Origin: an uncultured Gammaproteobacteria bacterium
GTDB taxonomy: Bacteria > Pseudomonadota > Gammaproteobacteria > Steroidobacterales > GCA-2729495
DNA length: 18,043 bases
Assembly: GCA_937958785.1 (NCBI GenBank)
Contig: CALGMY010000107.1
Location: 1 to 18,043 of the forward strand
Direction of reading: 5' to 3'
Part shown: positions 1 through 6,841 of the stretch, piece after piece
How positions within the stretch are numbered: position 1 is the first letter of the stretch
Layout: each line of letters opens with the position of its first letter
Position numbers and translations under genes: made by a program
The notes under the pieces: generated by a model
Database searches by the model: none
Told to the model about the DNA's origin: nothing
The model's input: only the letters and a program-made list of their open reading frames with translations

Positions 1-76
1 TCCGCCCCGACGTCCCTGGCTGATTGCGGTCACGGCCAATGCCGTCGCCGGCGAGTACCCCTATCAGGGCTTCCAC
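1..76 (-). pseudogene. leuB: Possible 5' end of leuB (3-isopropylmalate dehydrogenase), partial, frame broken
   Basis: Reading leftward from a GTG at 74-76, which overlaps the leuD stop in another frame, the sequence encodes [14 protein letters not shown]. This matches the nucleotide-binding N-terminus of LeuB (usually ...VLPGDGIGPEV). After the last Gly codon (35-37) the frame continues RDRNQPG, which is not LeuB. Shifting frame at base 33 gives VTAIS, and VTA is what usually follows PE in the family. The simplest reading is that about 5 nt encoding Pro-Glu are missing or mis-assembled. leuB directly after leuD is a common operon order. Only 76 bases are visible, so this could be a true pseudogene, an assembly error near a contig end, or a chance resemblance. 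Confidence 0.4.
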
Positions 77-648
77 GAACGGCTTTCCTCGAAGCGCGTG
101 ATGGCCGGGGACTGCTGCAGCAGGTATCCCAGCTGGTCGACGCCATTGAGCAGGCAGTACCGCGCGAAGCCGTCGATCGGGAAGCTGACCGAGCGACCGT
201 CCGGCAGCGTCAACGTGGTGGCGGCAAGGTCAATGGTGACCAGGGCCCCCGGGTTCTCGAGCAGCCAGCCGTGGGTGGCCTTGTCCACGGTCACGGGCAG
301 GAGCCCGTTCTTGAGGGAGTTGCCCCGGAAGATGTCGGCCAGCTCCGTGCTGATGACCGCGCGGATGCCGAAGTCGAGCAATGCCCAGGGCGCGTGCTCT
401 CGGGACGAGCCGCAGCCGAAGTTGTTGCCGGCCACGAGGATCTCGCAGCCTGCGGCCTCGGGACGGTTCAGCAGGAATTCCGGCCGCGGCTTGCCGGCGC
501 TGTCATAGCGCCAGTCGGCGAAGAGGGCCTTGCCTAGCCCCTTCCGCGTGGTCGTGGTCAGGAAGCGTGCGGGCACGATCTGGTCGGTATCGATGTCGGA
601 CTGGGGCAGGACGGCCGTCCGGGATTTCACGACGGTGATTTTTTCCAT
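64..648 (-). CDS. leuD: 3-isopropylmalate dehydratase small subunit
   Basis: This is the small subunit of isopropylmalate isomerase, which with LeuC converts 2-isopropylmalate to 3-isopropylmalate in cytosolic leucine synthesis. The protein has 194 residues, within the usual range for LeuD. Visible family motifs are [13 protein letters not shown] near residues 18-30, [13 protein letters not shown] near 79-91 (the swivelling-domain substrate loop) and [15 protein letters not shown] near 105-119. The ATG at 646-648 follows leuC by 10 nt, with a GAGAG-type ribosome binding site just upstream. The gene is almost certainly cotranscribed with leuC. The catalytic [4Fe-4S] cluster is supplied by LeuC. 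Confidence 0.97.
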   Translation of the reverse strand: MEKITVVKSRTAVLPQSDIDTDQIVPARFLTTTTRKGLGKALFADWRYDSAGKPRPEFLLNRPEAAGCEILVAGNNFGCGSSREHAPWALLDFGIRAVISTELADIFRGNSLKNGLLPVTVDKATHGWLLENPGALVTIDLAATTLTLPDGRSVSFPIDGFARYCLLNGVDQLGYLLQQSPAITRFEESRSWKP

Positions 649-658
649 GGCGGTGCTC

Positions 659-2065
659 TCAGTGGGCCAGGAGGGGCCGTGGGTCGGCGATCCGGCCGGC
701 GATGGCAGAGGCCGCCGCAGTCAGCGGACTGGCCAGCACGGTACGGGCGCCTATGCCCTGGCGACCCTCGAAATTGCGGTTGCTCGTGCTGACGCAGAGC
801 TGGCCGCGCGGCGTCACGTCGCCGTTCATGCCAAGGCACATCGAGCAGCCAGCTTCACGCCATTCGGCACCGGCAGACTTGAAGATCTCGTGCAGACCCT
901 CGCGCTCGGCCGCGCGCTTCACCTGCTCGGACCCGGGTACCACCAGCATCCGCACGGACTTCGCGACCTGGCGGCCGCGAAGGAGGCTGGCAGCATCCCG
1001 CAGGTCGGAGAGCCGGGCGTTGGTGCAGCTGCCCACGAACACGACGTCGACGGGCATGCCGAGCATCGGCCGGTTTTCCTCGACCCCCATGTACGCTAGT
1101 GCCTTGCGGGCGCTGGCGTCGGCAGCTGCCGGCACGGGTTCCGTGATCGGCACGACCATCCCGGGATTGGTACCGAAGGTCACCATCGGCCGGATCGCGG
1201 CGGCATCGAGGGCCACTTCCCGGTCGAACCGGGCATCCGGGTCGGAGGGCAGGGAGCGCCACCTCGCAACCGCGGATTCCCAATCCGCGCCCTGGGGTGC
1301 CATCGGGCGGTTGTGCAGGTACTGGATGGTGGTGTCATCGGGGGCAATCATGCCCGCGCGTGCGCCGGCCTCGATGGACATGTTGCAGATGGTCATCCGC
1401 TGCTCCATCCCCAACGCACGGATGGCACTTCCCCGGTACTCGATCACGTGGCCAGTGCCCCCGTCGACGCCGATGCGTCCGATGATGGCGAGGATCACGT
1501 CCTTGGCGGTAACCCCAGGGCCGAGCTGGCCATCCACCGTAATGGCAAGGGTCTTCGGGCGTCGTTGCAGGAGGCACTGGGTCGCGAGCACGTGGCCCAC
1601 CTCGGTGGTCCCGATGCCGAAGGCGAGCGCACCGAAGGCGCCGTGGGTACTCGTGTGGCTGTCGCCGCAGACGATGGTCTTGCCGGGCTGCGTGATGCCG
1701 AGCTCAGGACCGATGATGTGCACGATGCCGCGGGCGTCGCTGTCGAAGCCCAGCAGCCGGATGCCGTACTCACGGCAGTTTTCGATCATCACCCGGATCT
1801 GCGCGGCGGCGGCCGGTTCGGACACCACGTCGAGGTCCTTGAGGGACGCCACCGGAACCGTCGGCGTGGAGTGGTCGAGCGTGGCGAGCGTCAGGTCCGG
1901 ACGACGTACAGGCAGCTTTCGGGAGCGCAGTACCGAGAAGGCCTCGGGAGAGGTCACTTCGTGGGTGAGGTGAAGGTCGATGTAGAGGACTGCCGGCGTG
2001 TCGGCGGACTCCGGTACGACGACGTGGTCGTCCCAGACCTTCTGGAAGAGTGACTTGCCGCTCAT
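659..2065 (-). CDS. leuC: 3-isopropylmalate dehydratase large subunit
   Basis: This is the large, Fe-S-containing subunit of isopropylmalate isomerase, of the aconitase superfamily. From the chosen ATG (2063-2065) it has 468 residues, a typical LeuC length. The three cluster cysteines are C347 in [11 protein letters not shown] and C407/C410 in GCSMCLGMN. Other conserved blocks are [15 protein letters not shown] (131-145), [14 protein letters not shown] (150-163) and [11 protein letters not shown] near the C-terminus. The open frame extends upstream to 2638, but that part only shadows ilvE. The 2065 start has an AGGAAT ribosome binding site (2074-2079) and begins [16 protein letters not shown], as in homologues. 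It lies 41 nt after ilvE and 10 nt before leuD. Confidence 0.97.
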   Translation of the reverse strand: MSGKSLFQKVWDDHVVVPESADTPAVLYIDLHLTHEVTSPEAFSVLRSRKLPVRRPDLTLATLDHSTPTVPVASLKDLDVVSEPAAAAQIRVMIENCREYGIRLLGFDSDARGIVHIIGPELGITQPGKTIVCGDSHTSTHGAFGALAFGIGTTEVGHVLATQCLLQRRPKTLAITVDGQLGPGVTAKDVILAIIGRIGVDGGTGHVIEYRGSAIRALGMEQRMTICNMSIEAGARAGMIAPDDTTIQYLHNRPMAPQGADWESAVARWRSLPSDPDARFDREVALDAAAIRPMVTFGTNPGMVVPITEPVPAAADASARKALAYMGVEENRPMLGMPVDVVFVGSCTNARLSDLRDAASLLRGRQVAKSVRMLVVPGSEQVKRAAEREGLHEIFKSAGAEWREAGCSMCLGMNGDVTPRGQLCVSTSNRNFEGRQGIGARTVLASPLTAAASAIAGRIADPRPLLAH

Positions 2066-2106
2066 GGTGTGAGATTCCTGTTGGGATACTGAAGCCGGGT
2101 GCCTGG

Positions 2107-3063
2107 TCAGCCGCCGACCCGTTGGCCCGGTGCGGGTGATTCGAGGGGCTCGAGCCACCCCCACCGGTCGGCGGTCCGGCCGTTGAACAGACCGAAAAAC
2201 GCCTCCTGCAGGGCCCGCGTCACAGGCCCCCTGGAGCCGCTGCCGACGACGAGCCGGTCCACCGAACGGACCGGGGTGAGCTCCGCGGCGGTGCCGGTCA
2301 GGAAGATCTCGTCGGCAATGTAGAGCATCTCGCGGGGCAGGGTCTGCTCGCGGACCTCTAGGCCGAGGTCCCGGGCCAGCACGATCACGCTGTCGCGGGT
2401 GATCCCCTGCAGGATCGAGGCGGCCGCGGGGGGTGTGATCAGCACGCCGTCCCGCACGATGAACAGGTTCTCGCCGGCGCCTTCGCTGACCGTACCATCC
2501 ACGGACAGTGCAATGCCCTCCGCGAAGCCCCGGTCCCGGGCCTCGAAGCCGACGAGGGTGCTCGACAGGTAGTTGCCGCCTGCCTTGGCAAGAGCCGGCA
2601 GGGTATTCGGCGCCACGCGCTGCCAGGAGGAGACGCACACGTCGACCCCGTTCTCAAGGGCCTCGGGACCGAGGTAGGTGCCCCACTCCCAGGCGGCAAT
2701 GGCGAGTTCGACGGGATGTCCGGCCTTGGGCACGACCCCGACCTCGCCATAACCCCGGTAGGCGAGCGGGCGGATGTAGGCACTCTTGAGGCCGTTGCGC
2801 AGCACGACTTCCTTGCACGCGGCATCGATCTCCCCGGCTGTCCAGGGGAGGGTGATGCGGTGGATCTTTGCCGAGTCCAGGAGCCGGCGGGTGTGGGCCG
2901 CGAGGCGGAAGATGCGGGTCCCGGCCGGCGTCGCGTAGGCCCGGATGCCTTCAAATACGGACGAGCCATAGTGGAGGGCATGACTGAGCACGTGGACGGT
3001 GGCGTCTTTCCAGGGCACGAGCTTGCCGTTGTGCCAGATCCATTCGGTGGACTTGATGGCCAT
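2107..3063 (-). CDS. ilvE: Branched-chain amino acid aminotransferase
   Basis: This is a fold-type IV PLP aminotransferase that interconverts branched-chain 2-oxo acids and Leu/Ile/Val using glutamate, the last step of leucine synthesis. It has 318 residues from the ATG at 3061-3063. Motifs include [16 protein letters not shown] (28-43), the PLP lysine K160 in [23 protein letters not shown], and [14 protein letters not shown] in the C-terminal half. The open frame continues to 3225, but that part overlaps leuA and shows no family similarity. The 3063 start has an AAGGA ribosome binding site lying over the leuA stop region. The 10-nt gap to leuA implies translational coupling. D-amino-acid transaminases share the fold, but the motifs and context favour IlvE. 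Confidence 0.96.
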   Translation of the reverse strand: MAIKSTEWIWHNGKLVPWKDATVHVLSHALHYGSSVFEGIRAYATPAGTRIFRLAAHTRRLLDSAKIHRITLPWTAGEIDAACKEVVLRNGLKSAYIRPLAYRGYGEVGVVPKAGHPVELAIAAWEWGTYLGPEALENGVDVCVSSWQRVAPNTLPALAKAGGNYLSSTLVGFEARDRGFAEGIALSVDGTVSEGAGENLFIVRDGVLITPPAAASILQGITRDSVIVLARDLGLEVREQTLPREMLYIADEIFLTGTAAELTPVRSVDRLVVGSGSRGPVTRALQEAFFGLFNGRTADRWGWLEPLESPAPGQRVGG

Positions 3064-3073
3064 GGGTGGTCCT

Positions 3074-4636
3074 TCAGAGGCGTACGACGTTCTCGCCAGC
3101 CGGATCCGCCGGGGCCAAACGGCCCGCAGCCTGCCGGGTGACGCGGTTGATGACTTCCAGGTAGGCGAGGGCGCCGGCCTCGACGATGTCGGTGCTGACG
3201 CCATGGCCGCGATGGCTCTGTCCATTATAGTCCACCGTGACGGTGACCTCGCCCTGGGCGTCCTCGCCCACGGTCACGCTGCGCACCTCGAAGTTGCGCA
3301 GGTCGAGGTTGACGCCCGTGGCCCGCTCGAGGGCCTTGAAGGACGCCTCCACAGGGCCGTCTCCTACCGAGGCCTCGTCCACCGTCCGGCCGTCGGCATG
3401 CCGTAGCCGGACCGCGGCCGCGGCGATTGCCCCGGTGCCCGCGGAGATGTGCAGTTCAACCATCTCCCAGGGCCCGTCGCCGCCCGCCTCGGCATTCATG
3501 ATGATGGCCTCGATGTCGCCATCGAACATTTCCTTCTTGCGGTCGGCAAGTTTCTTGAACTCGGCGAAGGCCGTGTTCAGTTCCTCGTCGCTGAGGGTGA
3601 AGCCCAGCTGCTGGACGCGGTCCCGGAAGGCATGGCGGCCGCTGTGCTTGCCGAGCACCAGGTTCGACCGGCTGATGCCGACGTCTTCGGGGTTCATGAT
3701 CTCGTAGGTCGCAGCGTTCTTCAGCATGCCGTCCTGGTGGATGCCCGATTCGTGTGCAAAGGCGTTCTCACCCACGACGGCCTTGTTCCGCGGCACGTGC
3801 ATGCCGGTGATGCTCGATACCAGCCGGCTCACGGGATAGAGCTTGCGGGTGTCGATACCAGTGTCCAGGCCGTAGTGGTTGTAGCGTGTCCGCAGGGCCA
3901 TCACCACCTCTTCGAGCGAGCAGTTGCCGGCCCGCTCGCCGATGCCGTTGATCGTGCATTCAACCTGCCGGGCGCCCGCTGCCACGGCAGACAGGCTGTT
4001 CGCCACTGCCATGCCGAGGTCGTCGTGACAATGCACGCTGAGGACGACCCGGTCGATGCCGGGGACGTGGGCGCGCAAGTAGGCGAACAGGTTGCCGAAC
4101 TCCTCCGGAACGGTGTATCCCAGTGTGTCCGGGACGTTGATGGTGCGCGCGCCCGCCTCGATCACCGCCGAGACAACCTCGGCGAGGTAGGCGGGCTCGG
4201 TGCGCGACGCGTCTTCTGCGGAGAACTCGACGTCGGTGCTGTGCTCGCGCGCCATGCGCACGCCCTCGACCGCGCGGCGGATGATTTCCTCCTTCGCCAT
4301 GTTGAGCTTGAAGGTGCGGTGGATCTCGCTGGTGGCGAGGAATACGTGAATGCGCTTGCTCGCCGCTGGCTTCAGCGCGGCGGCCGCCCGCTCGATGTCC
4401 ACGGGGTGGCACCGGGCGAGGCTGCAGATCGTGGGTCCGGCGATCCCGGCGGCAATGGCCTGCACGGACTCGAAGTCGCCGGGTGAGGCCGCCGCGAACC
4501 CCGCCTCGATCACGTCGACCCGCAGGTCGCGAAGGGCGGCGGCTACCCGGAGCTTCTCCTCCAGGGTCATGCTGCAGCCGGGGGCCTGCTCGCCATCCCG
4601 GAGCGTGGTATCGAAGATGAAGACCCTGTCTGTCAT
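3074..4636 (-). CDS. leuA: 2-isopropylmalate synthase
   Basis: This enzyme condenses acetyl-CoA with 2-oxoisovalerate, the committed step of leucine synthesis. It has 520 residues, the standard length of the bacterial long form with a C-terminal allosteric domain. The TIM-barrel domain opens with FDTTLRDGEQAPG (about 8-20). The metal-binding HxH is in SVHCHDDLGMAVAN (about 200-213), followed by INGIGERAGN, and the linker motif ESGIHQDGMLKN is near 315-326. The C-terminal 130 residues are the leucine-binding regulatory domain type. The ATG at 4634-4636 has a weak ribosome binding site (GGGG about 7 nt upstream), and a stable 7-bp hairpin lies just before it. It is the first gene of the operon and sits behind an attenuator-like leader. 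Homocitrate or citramalate synthase is less likely because of the operon. Confidence 0.97.
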   Translation of the reverse strand: MTDRVFIFDTTLRDGEQAPGCSMTLEEKLRVAAALRDLRVDVIEAGFAAASPGDFESVQAIAAGIAGPTICSLARCHPVDIERAAAALKPAASKRIHVFLATSEIHRTFKLNMAKEEIIRRAVEGVRMAREHSTDVEFSAEDASRTEPAYLAEVVSAVIEAGARTINVPDTLGYTVPEEFGNLFAYLRAHVPGIDRVVLSVHCHDDLGMAVANSLSAVAAGARQVECTINGIGERAGNCSLEEVVMALRTRYNHYGLDTGIDTRKLYPVSRLVSSITGMHVPRNKAVVGENAFAHESGIHQDGMLKNAATYEIMNPEDVGISRSNLVLGKHSGRHAFRDRVQQLGFTLSDEELNTAFAEFKKLADRKKEMFDGDIEAIIMNAEAGGDGPWEMVELHISAGTGAIAAAAVRLRHADGRTVDEASVGDGPVEASFKALERATGVNLDLRNFEVRSVTVGEDAQGEVTVTVDYNGQSHRGHGVSTDIVEAGALAYLEVINRVTRQAAGRLAPADPAGENVVRL

Positions 4637-4657
4637 GTCGCTGCCCCGTGGCCCGCG

Positions 4658-4675
4658 CCGGCCCTGGTGGGCCGG
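4658..4675 (-). promoter_or_regulatory. Perfect hairpin in the leuA 5' leader, before the ribosome binding site
   Basis: A 7-bp perfect inverted repeat (CCGGCCC / GGGCCGG) has a 4-nt loop, reading ACCA on the minus strand. It lies between the attenuator and the leuA start, ending about 21 nt before the ATG. It has no T-tract, so it is not a terminator. It could stabilise the mRNA 5' end or affect initiation of leuA. Its role is inferred only from its position. Confidence 0.45.
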
Positions 4676-4687
4676 ATAGGGCGCGTC

Positions 4688-4724
4688 AAAAAAAAGACCC
4701 CGTCACCTGGCGGGTGCGGGGTCT
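4688..4724 (-). terminator. Intrinsic terminator in the leuA leader (attenuator candidate)
   Basis: On the minus strand an 8-bp perfect stem (AGACCCCG at 4724-4717 with CGGGGTCT at 4702-4695) encloses a 14-nt loop. It runs directly into an uninterrupted stretch of T residues (4695-4688), a textbook rho-independent terminator. It lies 51 nt upstream of leuA and no complete minus-strand gene precedes it, since the neighbour is divergent. It can therefore only act on the leader transcript of the leu operon. That position is the hallmark of transcription attenuation in amino-acid operons. Confidence 0.85.
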
Positions 4725-4764
4725 CGGTGACTCGTGAAAAAAATCAGCCGCGCCGACGCCCGCC
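4709..4764 (-). promoter_or_regulatory. Possible antiterminator pairing in the leuA leader
   Basis: The minus-strand segment 4764-4753 (GGCGGGCGTCGG) can pair with 4720-4709 inside the terminator (CCGCACCCGCC region). The helix would have six G-C pairs, then a mismatch, two pairs, a mismatch and two pairs. It would remove the terminator's 5' arm and loop, so the two structures exclude each other. The upstream arm starts immediately after the stop codon of the candidate leader ORF, where a terminating ribosome would cover it. No folding energy was computed, so this is a by-eye proposal. Confidence 0.35.
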
Positions 4765-4766
4765 CC

Positions 4767-4850
4767 TCAGGGCTCTACCAGGCCGCCGGACAGCCGCTGC
4801 GGCACCTGGGGTGCAAGCTGGATTGCCGACTGGCGCTGGGGCTTGGACAT
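4767..4850 (-). CDS. Candidate leader peptide of the leu operon (27 aa)
   Basis: A short ORF, ATG at 4848-4850 to TGA at 4767-4769, encodes a peptide starting MSKPQRQSAIQLAPQV. Six of its 27 residues are branched-chain (I10, L12, V16, L20, L24, V25), but there is no run of leucine codons such as the enterobacterial leu leader has. No good Shine-Dalgarno sequence precedes the ATG. Its main support is geometric: its stop codon abuts the proposed antiterminator arm and lies 42 nt before the terminator stem. It may equally be a chance ORF, with attenuation working another way. Confidence 0.25.
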   Translation of the reverse strand: MSKPQRQSAIQLAPQVPQRLSGGLVEP

Positions 4851-4905
4851 GCGTGGAATGGTCGGTGAACCGCCAGGGGAAGTCAACCGCGGGGAAGGGG
4901 GGCCA

Positions 4906-4914
4906 TGCTATCCT
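4906..4914 (+). promoter_or_regulatory. Extended -10 promoter candidate for the ferredoxin operon
   Basis: The sequence TGCTATCCT fits an extended -10 element (TGn followed by TATnnT). It lies 41 nt upstream of the ferredoxin ATG at 4956. No good -35 hexamer is visible at 16-18 bp, which extended -10 promoters can tolerate. On the other strand, the same stretch lies upstream of the leu leader, so the two divergent promoters must be close together. Confidence 0.35.
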
Positions 4915-4955
4915 CCCGCGGGTCGCCGCATCCTGTTCCAGGGCGGTCTGCAACG

Positions 4956-5285
4956 ATGAATGCCATGCCACGAGTGATCTTCCACGAAGCCACGGGGCGA
5001 CGGGTCGAGGCCCACGCGCCGGCGGGTCACACCCTCATGGAGGCGGCGCTCGACAGCGGGGTCGCGGGTATCCTGGCGGAGTGCGGCGGGGCCTGCGCCT
5101 GCGCGACCTGCCATGCTTTCGTGGCCGATCCCTGGCTGCACCGGCTGCTGCCTGCGGACGACGTGGAAGATGCCATGCTCGACGCCGCTGCCGGCCGTCG
5201 CCCGGCCAGCCGGTTGCTCTGCCAGATCGAGCTGACCCCGGAACTGGATGGCCTCGAGGTCTTCGTCGCCGGATCCGGGGAGTGA
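4956..5285 (+). CDS. [2Fe-2S] ferredoxin, adrenodoxin/putidaredoxin-like
   Basis: This is a small cytosolic electron carrier of 109 residues. The cluster ligands fit the vertebrate-type/ISC pattern: C43, C49 and C52 (C-x5-C-x2-C in ECGGACACATCH), then C89 in SRLLCQIEL 36 residues later. An additional cysteine, C47, falls inside the loop. The ATG at 4956 was chosen because an AGGGCGG ribosome binding site (4940-4946) lies 9 nt upstream; a second ATG at 4965 would begin MPRVIF and is possible. It is the first gene of a three-gene operon, 7 nt before the FAH-like gene. No reductase or P450 partner is visible nearby, so the redox partner is unknown. Confidence 0.9.
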   Translation: MNAMPRVIFHEATGRRVEAHAPAGHTLMEAALDSGVAGILAECGGACACATCHAFVADPWLHRLLPADDVEDAMLDAAAGRRPASRLLCQIELTPELDGLEVFVAGSGE

Positions 5286-5292
5286 ACGTCGC

Positions 5293-6162
5293 ATGCGCCT
5301 CGTGACCCTCGACAGCCGGGAAGCCGGGGGCCGACCGGCACTTTGCCTGTCCTCCGGTGAGATCCTGGACCTGGCGGCCTCGCCCTCCGGGCTGACGGCG
5401 GCCCAGTGGCGTCCCCAGTCTGTGGTGAGCGTTCTCGCCGAGGGCGAGGAAGGCGCCGCCCGGGTTGGTCGCCTGGTGGCCGAATTCGAGTCCGCGCCCG
5501 AGGCCCAGCGGCAGGAATGGCGGCGCAACGGCCGGTTGCTGCCAGCCGCGGGCACCCGCCTTATGCCGCCCATCCGCCGGCCAGGCCTGCTGCTCATGGT
5601 CACTGACGCGGCCGGTGCCTGCTACGTGAAGAACCCCAATGCCGCCGTCGGCCCCGAGGTCGCCGTCGCCCCTCCCGTGCCGGGAACGGCGTTGTTCCTA
5701 CTGCCCATGCTGGGCGCCGTCGTTGGGCGCCCGCTGTTCCGCGCCACCGAGGTCCAGGCGTCCAGGGCGGTCGCTGCCCTGACGCTGGTGGCCGATCTCG
5801 GCGCCGCGCGGCTTGCCGCCGGCGCCGGCACCAGCGTCGGGGGCGGCCAGGCCGACGCCCGCCAGTTTCCGGGCGCCTGCGTCATCGGCCCGGCCCTCGT
5901 GACGCTCGACGAATTCGCCGGCGGGAACGGCTGGCCCGTCGCCCTGCGCGTGAACGGCCGTGATATGGCCACGGCGGCCCCCGCGCGCACCTTGACTGAC
6001 CTCACCCGCAGCGTGGCTGCGCTGTCGGCCCGCTACGCCTTTCGGCCGGGGGACATCGTTGGCCTGCCGGTCGCGAACGGCGAGTACGAACTGCCCCCGG
6101 GTAGCGCCGTTGTGCTCTCGCTGCAGCGTGGGCTGGAATTGCGCTTCACCATCGGAAGCTGA
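5293..6162 (+). CDS. Fumarylacetoacetate-hydrolase-fold protein with degenerate metal site
   Basis: The 289-residue protein has the family layout: an N-terminal domain starting MRLVTLDSRE, a linker PPIRRPGLLL (92-101) and a C-terminal beta-roll domain ending in RPGDIVGLPV and a GLELRF strand. Active FAH-family enzymes carry a HAxE motif, a DYExEL metal motif and NDxSAR. Here the first region lacks the His, the second reads TALFLLPMLGAVVG (132-145) so both glutamates are replaced near L136/P138, and the third reads VADLGAARL (166-174), keeping only D168. It may therefore be a non-catalytic or altered-chemistry relative. The ATG at 5293 is 7 nt after the ferredoxin stop. The substrate is unknown. 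Confidence 0.75.
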   Translation: MRLVTLDSREAGGRPALCLSSGEILDLAASPSGLTAAQWRPQSVVSVLAEGEEGAARVGRLVAEFESAPEAQRQEWRRNGRLLPAAGTRLMPPIRRPGLLLMVTDAAGACYVKNPNAAVGPEVAVAPPVPGTALFLLPMLGAVVGRPLFRATEVQASRAVAALTLVADLGAARLAAGAGTSVGGGQADARQFPGACVIGPALVTLDEFAGGNGWPVALRVNGRDMATAAPARTLTDLTRSVAALSARYAFRPGDIVGLPVANGEYELPPGSAVVLSLQRGLELRFTIGS

Positions 6163-6167
6163 GCGCC

Positions 6168-6830
6168 TTGGCCAACCGCACGCTCAGCCTCGATGACCGG
6201 CTGTACGCGTACCTGCAGCAAGTCTCCCTGCGTGAGCCCCCGGTCCTCGGAGAGCTCCGCACCGAGACGGCCCACCTGCCCCTTGCCCGGATGCAGATCT
6301 CCCCGGAGCAGGGCCGGTTCATGGCCCTCCTGGTCCGCCTGCTGGGTGCCCGTCGGTGCCTGGAGGTGGGCACATTCACGGGCTACAGTGCGCTGGCCTG
6401 CGCGCTCGCGTTGCCACCGGATGGCGAACTGGTGGCCCTCGACATCAGCGAGGAGTGGACGTCGATCGGTCGCCGCTTCTGGCAGTCCGCGGGAATGGCC
6501 GGTCGCATCCGCCTCCGGTTGGGGCCGGCCGGTGACACGCTGCGCCAGATGCGGCGGGAGGGTGCGGACGGCAGCTTCGACTTCATGTTCATCGACGCCG
6601 ACAAGACCGGCTATGCCGACTACGTCGAACAGGGCTGGCACCTGGTGCGATCCGGTGGTCTCATCGTGATTGACAACGTGCTGTGGAGCGGGCGCGTGGC
6701 GCATCCGGCCAATGAGGACGAGGACACCGTCGCCCTGCGCGAGCTGAATTCCCGGTTGAAGGATGACGATCGCTTCGATCTTTCGCTGCTGCCCGTCGGC
6801 GACGGGCTGACCCTGCTTCGCCGCCGCTGA
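6168..6830 (+). CDS. Class I SAM-dependent O-methyltransferase, CCoAOMT-like
   Basis: The 220-residue protein matches the caffeoyl-CoA/catechol O-methyltransferase-like family (COG4122 type), which methylates vicinal hydroxyls of small aromatic or acyl substrates using SAM and a divalent metal. The SAM motif is LEVGTFTGYSALA (65-77), followed by LVALDISEEW (88-97). The likely metal ligands are D143 in FIDADKTGY and D169/N170 in VIDNVLWSG, all conserved. The start is TTG (6168), supported by a GGAAG ribosome binding site (6154-6158) and a 5-nt gap from the previous stop; the first downstream ATG (M42) would remove conserved N-terminal sequence. It is the last gene of the operon and converges on the VOC gene 4 nt away. 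The substrate is unknown. Confidence 0.88.
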   Translation: MANRTLSLDDRLYAYLQQVSLREPPVLGELRTETAHLPLARMQISPEQGRFMALLVRLLGARRCLEVGTFTGYSALACALALPPDGELVALDISEEWTSIGRRFWQSAGMAGRIRLRLGPAGDTLRQMRREGADGSFDFMFIDADKTGYADYVEQGWHLVRSGGLIVIDNVLWSGRVAHPANEDEDTVALRELNSRLKDDDRFDLSLLPVGDGLTLLRRR

Positions 6831-6841
6831 CGCCTCAGCGG
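6824..6841. repeat. Perfect hairpin built from the two convergent stop codons
   Basis: A 7-bp perfect inverted repeat (CCGCTGA / TCAGCGG) with a 4-nt CGCC loop spans the junction. The left arm carries the TGA of the methyltransferase; the right arm carries the TGA of the minus-strand VOC gene. It is symmetrical, so both converging mRNAs would fold it at their 3' ends. It has no T-tract on either side, so it is at best a weak bidirectional terminator or 3'-end stabiliser. Confidence 0.5.

Noticed and set aside
4663..4740. T-box or known riboswitch before leuA
   Set aside because: No T-box sequence or specifier-loop architecture is visible, and T-boxes are chiefly found in Gram-positive bacteria; only the terminator and the proposed antiterminator can be supported.
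4881..4886. TTGACT on the minus strand as the -35 of the leu operon
   Set aside because: No acceptable -10 lies 16-18 bp downstream, and the implied start would fall on the candidate leader ATG.
4883..4906. Seven-residue ORF (MAPLPRG) on the minus strand with a very good GGAGGA upstream
   Set aside because: It is too short and has a single leucine; the purine-rich stretch is equally explained as the complement of the ferredoxin promoter's -10 region.
4744..4971. Minus-strand 75-codon frame across the leu leader
   Set aside because: Its product ends in an Arg/Gly-rich stretch, it begins inside the divergent ferredoxin gene, and it has no leucine codon cluster. The shorter ORF at 4767-4850 fits attenuation geometry better.
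5082..5113. Extra cysteine (C47) in the ferredoxin cluster loop as a sign of a different cluster
   Set aside because: The normal C-x5-C-x2-C plus distal Cys pattern is complete, and I recall related bacterial ferredoxins with a similar additional Cys in this loop.
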